Shown here: one piece after another, positions 51,882 through 61,018 of the stretch
Numbering within the stretch: the stretch's first letter is position 1
Layout: each line of letters begins with the position of its first letter
Assembly (NCBI RefSeq): GCF_049852125.1
Contig: NZ_CP187532.1
Span: forward strand, 2,480,001 to 2,544,000
Direction: 5' to 3'
Length of the DNA stretch: 64,000 nt
Source: Senimuribacter sp049852125
GTDB lineage: Bacteria > Bacillota > Clostridia > Peptostreptococcales > Anaerovoracaceae
Position numbers and translations under genes: made by a program
Notes under the pieces: model-generated
Databases searched by the model: none
What the model saw: the letters and a program-made list of their open reading frames with translations, nothing else
Told to the model about the DNA's origin: nothing

Positions 51882-52857
51882 TTTTCTTTGCACCTCCATA
51901 TGTTAATTTAACGCACAGCTGGTCGATCAGCGGCGTCATGATGTTCATCAGCAAAATGGAGAAGGATACGCCTTCCGGATATGTACCCCAAAGTCTGATG
52001 ACCATGGTGAGAATACCGCAGCCAACGCCCATGATGACTTTGCCCAGCGGCATAATCGGCGAAGTGACATAATCTGTCGCCATGAAGAACGCACCCAGCA
52101 TTACGCCGCCTGCGCAAACATGGAAAATCGCCATATGAAGCGCACCCAGATCTCCGCCGTTCAGGCTGTAATACAGGAACGCAATGACAAATACGGTACC
52201 AATGAAGCACGCCGGAATGATCGGAGAAATGATTTTCTTCCAGATCAGGAACAGGCCGCCAATCAGAAGTGCAATTGCACTGACTTCACCCATAGATCCT
52301 CCAATGAAGCCCAGGAACATTTCCATATTGGTAGGAAGATCAGCAGCGCTGCCTTCACCGAGGATACCCAGCGGCGTCGGACCGGTCACTGCATCAGTCT
52401 CTGCCATACGCGGCAAAGGCCATGTAGTCATTTCTGTGGCAAAGGAAATAAACAGTACAATTCTGGCTGTAATCGCAGGGTTTACAATGTTTCTGCCAAT
52501 ACCACCATAAAGCTGTTTTACGATAATAATCGCAACAAAGCAGCCAATGATCGCCATCCAATACGGGAAGTTGGACGGTACGTTAAAGGCGATCAAAACG
52601 CCTGTAAGCGCCGCAGATAAATCGCCCGCAGTCTGTCTCTTTTTCATGGCCTTATTATACAGCCATTCAAAACCTACGCTGGCTACAACGCACACCAATG
52701 TCAGCAAAATGACCCGCGCGCCGAAAACATAAATGCTTACTAAGAACGAAGGTACTAAAGCAAGAATTACCATCGCCATGGTTTTGCTCGTATCCATCTT
52801 GCTCACTAAGTGCGGTGCGGAGGATACTGCTAAATTATTATAATATGTCTTATCCAT
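51871..52857 (-). CDS. rnfD: Rnf complex subunit D (covalent FMN)
   Basis: 328 residues, about nine helices. FMN-attachment Thr in TDAVTGPTPLGILG near 165. Signature GGIGRNIVNPAITARIVLFI near 120. Works with RnfG to pass electrons across the membrane while pumping Na+ or H+. Confidence 0.95.
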   Translation of the reverse strand: MDKTYYNNLAVSSAPHLVSKMDTSKTMAMVILALVPSFLVSIYVFGARVILLTLVCVVASVGFEWLYNKAMKKRQTAGDLSAALTGVLIAFNVPSNFPYWMAIIGCFVAIIIVKQLYGGIGRNIVNPAITARIVLFISFATEMTTWPLPRMAETDAVTGPTPLGILGEGSAADLPTNMEMFLGFIGGSMGEVSAIALLIGGLFLIWKKIISPIIPACFIGTVFVIAFLYYSLNGGDLGALHMAIFHVCAGGVMLGAFFMATDYVTSPIMPLGKVIMGVGCGILTMVIRLWGTYPEGVSFSILLMNIMTPLIDQLCVKLTYGGAKKNEK

Positions 52858-54173
52858 TACTTAATTCCAGCCTCCTTTACAACCGCTTTTCCAAGCTTGT
52901 TCATGAAGCCCAGAGGTCTTCTTGCAGGACATACATAGGAACAGCTTCCGCATTCCATGCACTGCATTACCTGCAGATCTGAAAGCCGCTGCGCGTCTCT
53001 GCGTTCATACGCTTCCGCCAGTGCAGTCGGCAGCAGGTTGAACGGACATGCCTTATGGCATCTGCCGCAGTTGATACACGCGGTTTCTTCCGGAATATAG
53101 GATTTCTCCTTGGAGAATGCCAAGATTGCATTGTTGTTTTTTACGATTGGCATTTCATCAGAGAAAATAGCTCTGCCCATCATCGGTCCACCCATGATAA
53201 TCTTCTTCGGCTCGGATTTGTATCCGCCGCAGAATTCAATGACGTCGTGAATCTGCGTACCGATCGGTGCGATAATGTTCTTCGGCTGCGCCACCGCATC
53301 GCCGTCAACGGTCATTCTCTTGTTAATAAGAGGCACACCGGTTCTGAAGTACTGTCCGACAAAGGCAACGGATGTAACGTTGGAAAGAATAATGCCAAGG
53401 TCAGCAGGCAGTACGCCAGCTTTCATTTCTTTGCCTGTAATCTCGTAAACCAGTACACGTTCTGCGCCCTTTGGATATCTGTCCTGCAGCGTAAAGGTGT
53501 GCATGTTGGTCAGTCCCTGTTCTGCAAACATCTGATCTAATTTTGCAATTGCATCAGGTTTGTTGGACTCGATACCTACATAGGCTTCGTCCAGATTCAG
53601 GTATTTCATGATCAGTTTCATACCATCAATGATATCCTGGGTATCTTCCAACATGCCTCTATGGTCAGAAGTAATAAACGGTTCGCATTCTGCTGCGTTG
53701 AGAATCAAAGTATGTACATCGTCAATATTCTTTGGATTGTACTTGATGTGTGTCGGGAAAGACGCGCCGCCAAGTCCTACAAGACCGCTCGCTCTGATCG
53801 CCTTCACAAAGCCTGCCAAATCATCTACTTCAGGAACTTTGATGTCCTCACACATTTCTTGTTTTTTGTCAGTCTCAATTACAACTAACGTGTCATTTCC
53901 TCCAACTGCGGAACGCTGGGTTTCAATCCCCACAACGGTTCCGGATACGCTGGAATGAATCGGGGCACTTACAAAAGCATCCGTATCGCCGATGAGTTGT
54001 CCCACCTTGACAGTATCGCCCTTAGCTACTAAAGGCTTACAAGGCGCGCCAATATGCTGAGACATTGAAATCTTTACAATGTCGGGAATCGGCATCACTT
54101 CGGTTTCACAGCCGGCAGTGTTCTTGTAATGACCGGCGTCGATGCTATGTAAATGCTTTGCATTTGCGCTCAT
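52857..54173 (-). CDS. rnfC: Rnf complex subunit C (NADH/FMN, iron-sulfur)
   Basis: 438-residue peripheral subunit reducing NAD+. N-terminal barrel-sandwich (ISMSQHIGAPCKPLVAKGDT), Complex I 51-kDa-like fold with GLVGLGGASFPTHIKYNP near 135 and NAAECEPFITSDHR near 160, and two [4Fe-4S] motifs CINCGRCHKACP near 375 and CMECGSCSYVCP near 412. First gene of the operon. Confidence 0.96.
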   Translation of the reverse strand: MSANAKHLHSIDAGHYKNTAGCETEVMPIPDIVKISMSQHIGAPCKPLVAKGDTVKVGQLIGDTDAFVSAPIHSSVSGTVVGIETQRSAVGGNDTLVVIETDKKQEMCEDIKVPEVDDLAGFVKAIRASGLVGLGGASFPTHIKYNPKNIDDVHTLILNAAECEPFITSDHRGMLEDTQDIIDGMKLIMKYLNLDEAYVGIESNKPDAIAKLDQMFAEQGLTNMHTFTLQDRYPKGAERVLVYEITGKEMKAGVLPADLGIILSNVTSVAFVGQYFRTGVPLINKRMTVDGDAVAQPKNIIAPIGTQIHDVIEFCGGYKSEPKKIIMGGPMMGRAIFSDEMPIVKNNNAILAFSKEKSYIPEETACINCGRCHKACPFNLLPTALAEAYERRDAQRLSDLQVMQCMECGSCSYVCPARRPLGFMNKLGKAVVKEAGIK

Positions 54174-54484
54174 AATTTGAAACCTTCCTTTCTAAAAATG
54201 TCGTCTTATAATCATACAAAGTACATTATACTACAACCCTCGGCAAAAATCATTATATTTTCACAGAAAAACACATTTCTCAGAATTTTCCTACACGTCC
54301 GCCGCAAATTGTGTACGTAACAGTATATGCGGAAAGGGAATAATTCATGAAAGGCTTGTGAATTGGGGTTTTAGCAGTCGAGTGGCTTCGCAGAATAGAA
54401 CAAAGAAGAAGACTGGGAGCACGCACCAAGGTCAGCGCCACGAATGCTTATCCTTCGCAAATTCATTCCTCACCTGCATGATAC
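54174..54484. other. Upstream region of the rnf operon
   Basis: 311 bp. A TATAAT on the minus strand about 45 bp before rnfC may be its -10 box, without a clear -35. The rest shows no gene and no recognisable riboswitch. Confidence 0.35.
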
Positions 54485-54844
54485 TCACTCCTTCATTTCT
54501 TCCATTCTGATAAATCCCTGAGACCGCATTCTTTCCGCGAAGTCCTCTGTAAAATCATCCTCGCTGCCCCAGGAGATATTGAATAACCCTGTACCGCCTC
54601 CCGCTCCAATCGCATCCACATAGCAGGAAGTTGCATCGCCGGTTACAGCAACTGTTAAACTGGTATAGCTTCCGCTTCGCATATAGTATTTTTCAAATAC
54701 CATCAAAGCAAGTCCGCCGTCATCAGAAATATGACAAATTTCATCCCGCAGCTCCACCGAACTTCCGATGTGCATCGCAATGTTTTTCACCAGCGCCGCG
54801 GTTTCCTCCACGCCTCTATTTCCCACCATTGTCACTTTTGCCAT
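54485..54844 (-). CDS. Small conserved protein (DUF6054-like)
   Basis: 119 residues from MAKVTMVGNRGVEETAALV; AAAGGAG at 7 nt supports this start and rules out the 20-residue upstream extension. No membrane or signal segment. Gly-rich core DAIGAGGGTGLFNISWGSED. I place it tentatively in DUF6054 from memory. Only 4 bp after the decarboxylase stop, so they are co-translated; function unknown. Confidence 0.65.
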   Translation of the reverse strand: MAKVTMVGNRGVEETAALVKNIAMHIGSSVELRDEICHISDDGGLALMVFEKYYMRSGSYTSLTVAVTGDATSCYVDAIGAGGGTGLFNISWGSEDDFTEDFAERMRSQGFIRMEEMKE

Positions 54845-54848
54845 CACT

Positions 54849-56324
54849 TTACTCCTTTCCCACTGTAACTCTGCCCAAGTCGTCAATCCCCATGACCTTT
54901 TCACCTGCCTCGCGCAAAGCCTTTACATAGTCAAGCGCCGATTTTTCCATAATTTCGCCCGGACAGAGAATCGGAATGCCCGGTGGATATGGAATCACTG
55001 AAGCCGCGCACACCCTGCCGCAGGCCGTCTCCAGTGGAATTCTCTCCTTCTCCTTGGGAATCGGACGCTGCGTAAGCTTCTGAAAATCCCACGCGCCCCT
55101 TGAAGCGGCAACGATTTCTTTGCAATCTCCCCCCCGTATCAAAGGCCGTTCTTCGGCGATTTCCTGCAGCGCCGCAAGCAGCCGCTCATAGTCATATCGT
55201 TTATTGCCGATTCCTGTCATACACATGAGAATATTCCCGGTCGTAAGCTCCGCAAAGATATTCCGTTCCATAAGCAAATCCTCGAGATCAAGTCCGGAAA
55301 GTCCATACGCGCTCATATCCAAGTTGATTTTGGTATGGTCCAGGAACGGATGCCTCATGACCCGCAATCCCGGAATCTCATTTGACCTTTCATAAAAATA
55401 CTGTAAGTTATCTTCCCACGCGCCAAATAATTTCTCTCCCTTTTTCTCAAGAAGATCCGCATTGATATCCAAAGACGCCATCAAAAGATAAGACGGACTG
55501 GTACTCTCAATCATCTGCAGCTTATCTTCAAACTCATATTTGTCGACGCGGTCTGTACAAAGATGCACCACCGCGCTCTGCGTCAGAGACGCCAGCGTCT
55601 TGTGCGTGCTGTTAATGACAATATCCGCGCCAAGATTTTCCGCCGCTTTCATCGAAACAGCTTGCACCTCCGGCGCAGACAGCCTTCTATCAATATTTTC
55701 GCCATACCGATCAAAGAATTTCAGATGAGCGCCGTGCGCCTGATCGACGATAAGAATTTTCCCCGCACGATGCACCACTTCCGCAATAGCAGCAATATCA
55801 CTGCAGATACCGTAATAATTGGGACTCGGCAGCAGTATCGCGTTGCTGTCGGGATGCGCCTTTAGACAACGTTCTATTTCCGCAGGTGAAATCGTACCGG
55901 AAATACCGTATTCCTCAATCAGCTCCGGCTGAGCATAAACTGGCTGTCCCCCCGCCAACATCACACCGTTTAATACCGATTTGTGGCAGTTTCTTGCCAT
56001 AATCAGTTTCCCACCCGGTGATACCGTGGTTAAAATTGCCGCGATCAACCCCGTGCTGCTGCCGTTAATCAGCAGATAGCTCTCCATCGCCCCATACATC
56101 GTCTTATAACGACGCATTGTTTCTGCGATAATGCCCTCCGTCTGGAATAGATTATCCGCTCCGGGAATCTCTGTAATATCCCAGTCCATAAAGCTGTCAA
56201 GAAAAGCGCCATAGCCATTCTCCCTATATATCTGCGCGCCCTTATGTCCCGGCATATGAAAAGAAACCGGTTCTGTGCCCGCGTGTCTCTGTAAAAAATC
56301 TGCAATCCTTTGCTTCTTCTCCAT
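54849..56324 (-). CDS. Orn/Lys/Arg decarboxylase family protein
   Basis: PLP-dependent decarboxylase producing cadaverine, putrescine or agmatine. 491 residues, the short form without the N-terminal receiver-like wing. AGTEPVSFHMPGHKGA near 15, DNLFQTEGIIAE, VDQAHGAHLKF with the cofactor Asp near 205, Schiff-base Lys in INSTHKTLASLTQSAVVH near 245, and the C-terminal PYPPGIPILCPGE block. Start at 56324 has GGAGAG 6 nt upstream. Which of the three substrates is used cannot be told. Confidence 0.9.
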   Translation of the reverse strand: MEKKQRIADFLQRHAGTEPVSFHMPGHKGAQIYRENGYGAFLDSFMDWDITEIPGADNLFQTEGIIAETMRRYKTMYGAMESYLLINGSSTGLIAAILTTVSPGGKLIMARNCHKSVLNGVMLAGGQPVYAQPELIEEYGISGTISPAEIERCLKAHPDSNAILLPSPNYYGICSDIAAIAEVVHRAGKILIVDQAHGAHLKFFDRYGENIDRRLSAPEVQAVSMKAAENLGADIVINSTHKTLASLTQSAVVHLCTDRVDKYEFEDKLQMIESTSPSYLLMASLDINADLLEKKGEKLFGAWEDNLQYFYERSNEIPGLRVMRHPFLDHTKINLDMSAYGLSGLDLEDLLMERNIFAELTTGNILMCMTGIGNKRYDYERLLAALQEIAEERPLIRGGDCKEIVAASRGAWDFQKLTQRPIPKEKERIPLETACGRVCAASVIPYPPGIPILCPGEIMEKSALDYVKALREAGEKVMGIDDLGRVTVGKE

Positions 56325-56426
56325 ATTCATCTCTCCGTTCTTGTGTTATACTTATTTTATCATTAATTATTGCATTTTGGCAAGAATCATTCCAAACCCC
56401 CGTACCAGAAAGGAGTAGCCGCAGCA

Positions 56427-57320
56427 ATGCCCCACTACCAGCTTATCACCTGTAAATCCGCCATGAACAGAATCAACAGCCGCTATCTGCCCTTTCACTG
56501 GGATTTAAATCTCTATCGGGGCTGCGCCCATCGCTGTCAATACTGCTACGCCCTCTATACCCATGACTATATGGAAGATCATCACTTTTTCGATACCATC
56601 TATATCAAACAAAACATCGCAGATCGCCTTGCCGCAGAACTGGCAAGGCCGCAGTGGAAACGAGAGGTGGTCAACATCGGAGGCATCACTGACAGCTATC
56701 AGCCCATCGAAGCCGAGCGGCAGATAATGCCCGAAATTCTCAAACTCCTGATCCAATATAAAACACCTTGCATCATCTCCACCAAATCAGATTTGATTCT
56801 GCGGGATTTCGATTTGCTGGATCAGCTTTCCCGCATCACCTATGTCAACGTAGCCGCAACCATTACCACTACCGATGAAACCCTGCGGAAAAAGCTGGAG
56901 CCGGGCGGCGTTCCCTCCGCACAACGCTTTGAAATGCTAAAAGCCTTTGCCCCTACCAGCGTTCACACGGGGCTTCACGCTATGCCCATCATTCCCCTGC
57001 TCAGCGACAGCACAGAAAATCTGGAAAGCCTCTACGCCGGCGGCGCCGACGCGAAAGCAGACTATGTTCTTCCCGGTCTCTTGAATTTGAAAGGAAAAAC
57101 CCGCGATCACTTTCTGGAATTCTTCCACACGGAATTTCCCGAAAAGCTGGAGGCCTTCCTCGTACTCTACGGCAGAGGCGGCTTAGATAAGGAATATAAA
57201 AAGAGCTTTTATCAAAAGCTCTCTGAAATCAACAAAAAATATCATCTGACCATCGGGCACCGGCTGCCAAAGAACCTGCAATCCGAGGACGGCGACGGAC
57301 AGCAGCTGTCGCTGTTTTAG
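56427..57320 (+). CDS. Radical SAM protein, SplB/Rv2578c-like
   Basis: 297 residues, starting at MPHYQLITCKSAMNRI (AAAGGAG 11 nt upstream). Radical SAM cluster motif CAHRCQYCYALYTHDYME near 35 (Cys-x3-Cys-x2-Cys), then EVVNIGGITDSYQPIEAERQ and a TIM-barrel. Related proteins are annotated as spore-photoproduct-lyase-like; the fourth Cys of true SplB was not located. Reaction unknown. Confidence 0.82.
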   Translation: MPHYQLITCKSAMNRINSRYLPFHWDLNLYRGCAHRCQYCYALYTHDYMEDHHFFDTIYIKQNIADRLAAELARPQWKREVVNIGGITDSYQPIEAERQIMPEILKLLIQYKTPCIISTKSDLILRDFDLLDQLSRITYVNVAATITTTDETLRKKLEPGGVPSAQRFEMLKAFAPTSVHTGLHAMPIIPLLSDSTENLESLYAGGADAKADYVLPGLLNLKGKTRDHFLEFFHTEFPEKLEAFLVLYGRGGLDKEYKKSFYQKLSEINKKYHLTIGHRLPKNLQSEDGDGQQLSLF

Positions 57321-57327
57321 CCGCGCC

Positions 57328-58212
57328 TTACCGCGCTTTCCCCACCAGCACTTCTGCCTCCACTGTAATCTCCCCCACATCGCTTACATCCAGCCGGGAT
57401 TTATCCACATCAAAAAGCAGCGGGGTCATCTGTACCAAATCTGCAAGGTGCGCAGGCCTGACAGGTATAGTGCGGCTAACCTTTTCCTTATCTATTATTT
57501 CAAAGTTTTTTTCAAAATAGTCCAGCACTTCTTCATTAGAATAGGATTTATTTCGCAAAAGCGGCGCTGCAGCCCGGCGAAGCTGTTCCATGTGAGCCGC
57601 TCCCGGCACTACCTTGATCAATCTTCCGTCGGGCTTCATAATACGAATAAATTCCTTGTAGTTCGCAGGCGTAAATACGTCCAGAATCATATCCGCCGCG
57701 CCATCTCTCACCGGAATATTAGTAATATCCGCCACCATCCACTTTACAGGCTCCCCACTCTTTGCCGCTGTTCTGATTGCGTCAGCAGCAATGTCAAAAG
57801 CCATCACCTGCGCCGCGTTTCCCATTTCACGCAAACATTTCTGCAAGGCCAACGCATAGAATCCCTCTCCGCAGCCCGCATCCAGAATCATCAAAGGGTC
57901 TCCGCAGCCGCTCGTTTCCACCGTCTCAGAATTACGGCTTTTGATACTCTCCATTACATAATAGCTGACCGCTTCAACAATATGATTATAATAGCCTGCT
58001 TCAAAGATCCTACGGCGGCTCTCGAAGAACTGCCGCTCGTATCCGTTGAGCTGCTTTGACGCCTGCAGAAAATTGACATAGCCCTTCGATGAAATATCAA
58101 AACGGTGTTCTCTTTTACAAACCAGTCCACCGGCATGAAACCGTATTTTTTTACCGCAGATCGGACATTGTAGAAAATTTTTTACTTCATAAAATTTATC
58201 TCTCTTATCCAT
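57328..58212 (-). CDS. 23S rRNA (guanine-N1)-methyltransferase, RlmA family
   Basis: 294 residues. N-terminal zinc finger CPICGKKIRF...LVCKREHRFD (Cys at 18, 21, and later), followed by the RlmA signature GYVNFLQASKQLNGYERQFF, and a class I SAM fold with MILDAGCGEGFYALALQ near 108 and DMILDVFTPANYKEF near 185. Members methylate G745/G748 of 23S rRNA. Convergent with the radical SAM gene. Confidence 0.88.
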   Translation of the reverse strand: MDKRDKFYEVKNFLQCPICGKKIRFHAGGLVCKREHRFDISSKGYVNFLQASKQLNGYERQFFESRRRIFEAGYYNHIVEAVSYYVMESIKSRNSETVETSGCGDPLMILDAGCGEGFYALALQKCLREMGNAAQVMAFDIAADAIRTAAKSGEPVKWMVADITNIPVRDGAADMILDVFTPANYKEFIRIMKPDGRLIKVVPGAAHMEQLRRAAAPLLRNKSYSNEEVLDYFEKNFEIIDKEKVSRTIPVRPAHLADLVQMTPLLFDVDKSRLDVSDVGEITVEAEVLVGKAR

Positions 58213-58225
58213 TGTCCCTCCTCAT

Positions 58226-59761
58226 CTACAGCAACGGGCTTAAAACCCGAAGCACACTGTCAAAGAGCAAGCCGAAAAAGCCCCTGCGGCAATCCTTCTG
58301 ACTGATTTCCTTTGATGCAGCAATCGTGGCCACACAGTCCCGCTTCAAATCATAAAGAGCCTGGCATCCGATCATAAGTGTTCCGCATTCAAAATGGAGA
58401 AACAGACTGCGGTAATCCATATTGATCGTCCCCACTACTCCAATCTTGTCGTCAGCCAGATAGCTTTTCGCATGAATGAAGCCAGGAGTATATTCATAGA
58501 TCCTTACCCCAGCCTGCAGCAACGGCCGATAGTAGGACCGGGTTAGGCGGAAGATCGCTTTTTTGTCCGGAATTGCCGGGGTGACAATACGAACGTCCAC
58601 GCCCCTTTTCGCGGCTAATTCCATAGAGGTTTTCATTTCATTGTCAATAATCAGATACGGCGTAAAAATATACACATAATCCTCTGCCTGACTGAGAATC
58701 TCCAGATATACGTTTTCTCCTATATTTTCATCATCAAGAGGCGAATCCGCATAAGGCTGAAGAATGCCGTCGCTGCCGAATTCCTGCGGATGATGAACAT
58801 GGGGGCGAAATCTCGTAAACTCGTCGTCATCGGCTCTGAAGGAATTCCACATCTTCAGAAACATCACAGTAAAATTCCATACCGCGTGGCCGCAGATGCG
58901 AATCCCCGTGTCCTTCCAATGACCGAACCGAGTGATCCGATTGATATACTCGTCTGCTAAATTAAACCCGCCTGAATAGGCGATATACCCGTCTATTACC
59001 AACATCTTTCTATGATCCCGATTATTATATACCAATGACGCGAAGGGTCGAAGCGGATTAAAAGCCAGAACCTTCACGCCCGCCATTTTCAGCTCGCCAA
59101 TGGCTTTCCAGGAAAAAGTATTGATGCAGCCCAGATCATCATAAATCAGTCGAACGTCAACGCCTGCTTTAGCCTTTTCCTTAAGAATTTCCGCGATACT
59201 GCTCCACATTTCTCCTTCTGAAATGATAAAGTATTCCATAAAGATAAAATGCTCCGCAACCCGCAAATCCTCCAGCATATCAGGAAAAGCATCGTCTCCC
59301 AGGGCATAATAACGGCTGGCAGTATCCGTCCACGCCGGATAAGGGCCTCTTTGTGCGATATAGTTGACCGTGTGCAGCAGGCGAGTCTCCATGATCTCGC
59401 CTAAATCTTCTTCCTGCTTCAAATCACTGTTATGCAGATAATCCTGCAGATCTATATGCTTCTTCAGCGATTTAGATGGTCGTTTATTGCCAAAAAATAT
59501 ATACATGGTTACGCCCAGAACTGGCAAAAGACAGACCAGAAGAATCCAACCCATCTTATACGCCGGATTATCGTCTCTCCAGACGATAAACAGACACATC
59601 AATGCCGCCAACGCGATGAAAAGCAGATAAATCCATACGGCATAGTTAGCCAGCCTTAAAATCAGCAGGCCCAGCCATCCCATCTGTACCAAAATCAATA
59701 CGACTGTAATCGTTAATCTGTTAAAAACCTTATTGATGCCTTTAGCTAAAAATGATTTCAT
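58226..59761 (-). CDS. cls: Cardiolipin synthase
   Basis: 511 residues, standard length. Two N-terminal membrane helices (about 15-60), a PLDc_N region, and two phospholipase-D HKD motifs: NNRDHRKMLVIDG near 245 and FIHAKSYLADDKIGVVGTIN near 425. Condenses phosphatidylglycerol to cardiolipin in the membrane. Confidence 0.95.
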   Translation of the reverse strand: MKSFLAKGINKVFNRLTITVVLILVQMGWLGLLILRLANYAVWIYLLFIALAALMCLFIVWRDDNPAYKMGWILLVCLLPVLGVTMYIFFGNKRPSKSLKKHIDLQDYLHNSDLKQEEDLGEIMETRLLHTVNYIAQRGPYPAWTDTASRYYALGDDAFPDMLEDLRVAEHFIFMEYFIISEGEMWSSIAEILKEKAKAGVDVRLIYDDLGCINTFSWKAIGELKMAGVKVLAFNPLRPFASLVYNNRDHRKMLVIDGYIAYSGGFNLADEYINRITRFGHWKDTGIRICGHAVWNFTVMFLKMWNSFRADDDEFTRFRPHVHHPQEFGSDGILQPYADSPLDDENIGENVYLEILSQAEDYVYIFTPYLIIDNEMKTSMELAAKRGVDVRIVTPAIPDKKAIFRLTRSYYRPLLQAGVRIYEYTPGFIHAKSYLADDKIGVVGTINMDYRSLFLHFECGTLMIGCQALYDLKRDCVATIAASKEISQKDCRRGFFGLLFDSVLRVLSPLL

Positions 59762-59840
59762 CTTTGAAAATACCCTTTCGTCCGCTGTCTGCTCTCTAAT
59801 CTGACAAACCGCCGCGTTTTATGGCCAAAATTCGAAAACA

Positions 59841-59860
59841 CCCCGCCTGAATTGGCGGGG
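59841..59860 (-). terminator. Terminator after the LOR/SDH-like gene
   Basis: CCCCGCC-6 nt-GGCGGGG with a weak T tract (TGTTTT) on the minus strand. Confidence 0.65.
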
Positions 59861-59906
59861 AATCATATAGTACCTGTTTCAAACGGCGCTGAGATCACAA
59901 CACCTG

Positions 59907-60998
59907 TTAATATCCCAATCCCTTACAGACATTTGTCATAAAATCCTGTACGTTGGTGACAATCCCCTTCGCCGACAAGCTTCCCCGGTCGCCCAGCTTA
60001 TTTGCCGCGAACTCCGAAGTATCTACCATATAGAAATACACCGGCCGGATTGTCCTGTCAGGCAAAACTCTATATGTCGGCGTCATATTGCCTGTAGCGA
60101 TGGTATGAAGCACTGTAGCCATACCGATGACGGTAGTCGCTTTCCTGACATGGGAGCGAATCGTATCCTGCCCCACGTACGTATGCTCATACACCTCAGG
60201 CAGCGGCCCGTCGTCTCGAATAGAACCATTGAGCACAAAAGGTATATCGTTCTTTACGCAGGCCCGTATAATACCATCCTCCACCCCTTCCTTTTCAATA
60301 AAGGCCGGGATAGACCCGTGAGTATTGATACAGTTGATGGTATCCAAATGGTTATAATGACCGTCCATATGAGGCATTTGATTCCTGATATCCATGCCCA
60401 AAGCAGTACCCAGATAACCGCCTTCTAAATCATGGGTTGCCAAAGCATTTCCTGCCAAAAGCGCGCTGACATATCCATTTTCAATCAGCCATGCGAAGCA
60501 TTCTCTTGCCCCCACGTCAAAAGAACATGCAGGACCCAATACCCAAACAATATAGCCGCCATGCATGCGTTCATACTGCAGAAGCTCTATCAATTGTTTG
60601 TAATCGTGACTGAATCCCGTCTCTCTGCTGCGGCTCTGCCGGAAACCAAAGGTTGCAGCCTTTGCTTGTACTTCTTTTTCAAAGCAGTCGGCATGAACAT
60701 AAATCCCATCCTCGCAGTCCTCTGTTCGTCCAACCACTACCTGATCGCCTTGCTTCAGATTTCTGAATTCACGTACGTGAATCTTCCCGTTTTCGTATAC
60801 CGGCACACAGTCCATACGGCTGTCCTCAGCAAGCAACCATTTGCCGCCTACTTTGAAATATTCAGGAAAGATTGATGTAGCGTGAAACCCCTTAGGCGCT
60901 GCTTTGTCCACCGGCGCCGCTTCCATTCTAGCATTGGGCGCCTTGATAAATTTCTCCTGAGAAAAATCAGGTTCTATATATTTAGGTAATTTAAACAT
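59907..60998 (-). CDS. LOR/SDH-domain protein, archaeal-type ornithine cyclodeaminase candidate
   Basis: 363 residues matching the TIGR00300/LOR-SDH conserved family: GFHATSIFPEYFKVGGKWLL near 38, VWVLGPACSFDVGARECFAW near 150, ALLAGNALATHDLEGGYLGT near 180, NHLDTINCINTHGSI near 215, VLNGSIRDDGPLPE near 250, and DRGSLSAKGIVTNVQDF near the end. Homologous domains in archaea and in cyanobacterial AgrE/ArgZ have been described as NAD-dependent ornithine cyclodeaminase; here that gives a second, non-homologous route from ornithine to proline besides 4428-5444. 20 bp after serS. Confidence 0.8.
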   Translation of the reverse strand: MFKLPKYIEPDFSQEKFIKAPNARMEAAPVDKAAPKGFHATSIFPEYFKVGGKWLLAEDSRMDCVPVYENGKIHVREFRNLKQGDQVVVGRTEDCEDGIYVHADCFEKEVQAKAATFGFRQSRSRETGFSHDYKQLIELLQYERMHGGYIVWVLGPACSFDVGARECFAWLIENGYVSALLAGNALATHDLEGGYLGTALGMDIRNQMPHMDGHYNHLDTINCINTHGSIPAFIEKEGVEDGIIRACVKNDIPFVLNGSIRDDGPLPEVYEHTYVGQDTIRSHVRKATTVIGMATVLHTIATGNMTPTYRVLPDRTIRPVYFYMVDTSEFAANKLGDRGSLSAKGIVTNVQDFMTNVCKGLGY

Positions 60999-61018
60999 CG
61001 TTTTCTCGCATTCTATAA

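Noticed and set aside
49182..54173. Na+-NQR or Rsx instead of Rnf
   Set aside because: Gene order C-D-G-E-A-B, the ferredoxin-rich RnfB and the NADH-type RnfC fit Rnf of Clostridia; there is no NqrF.
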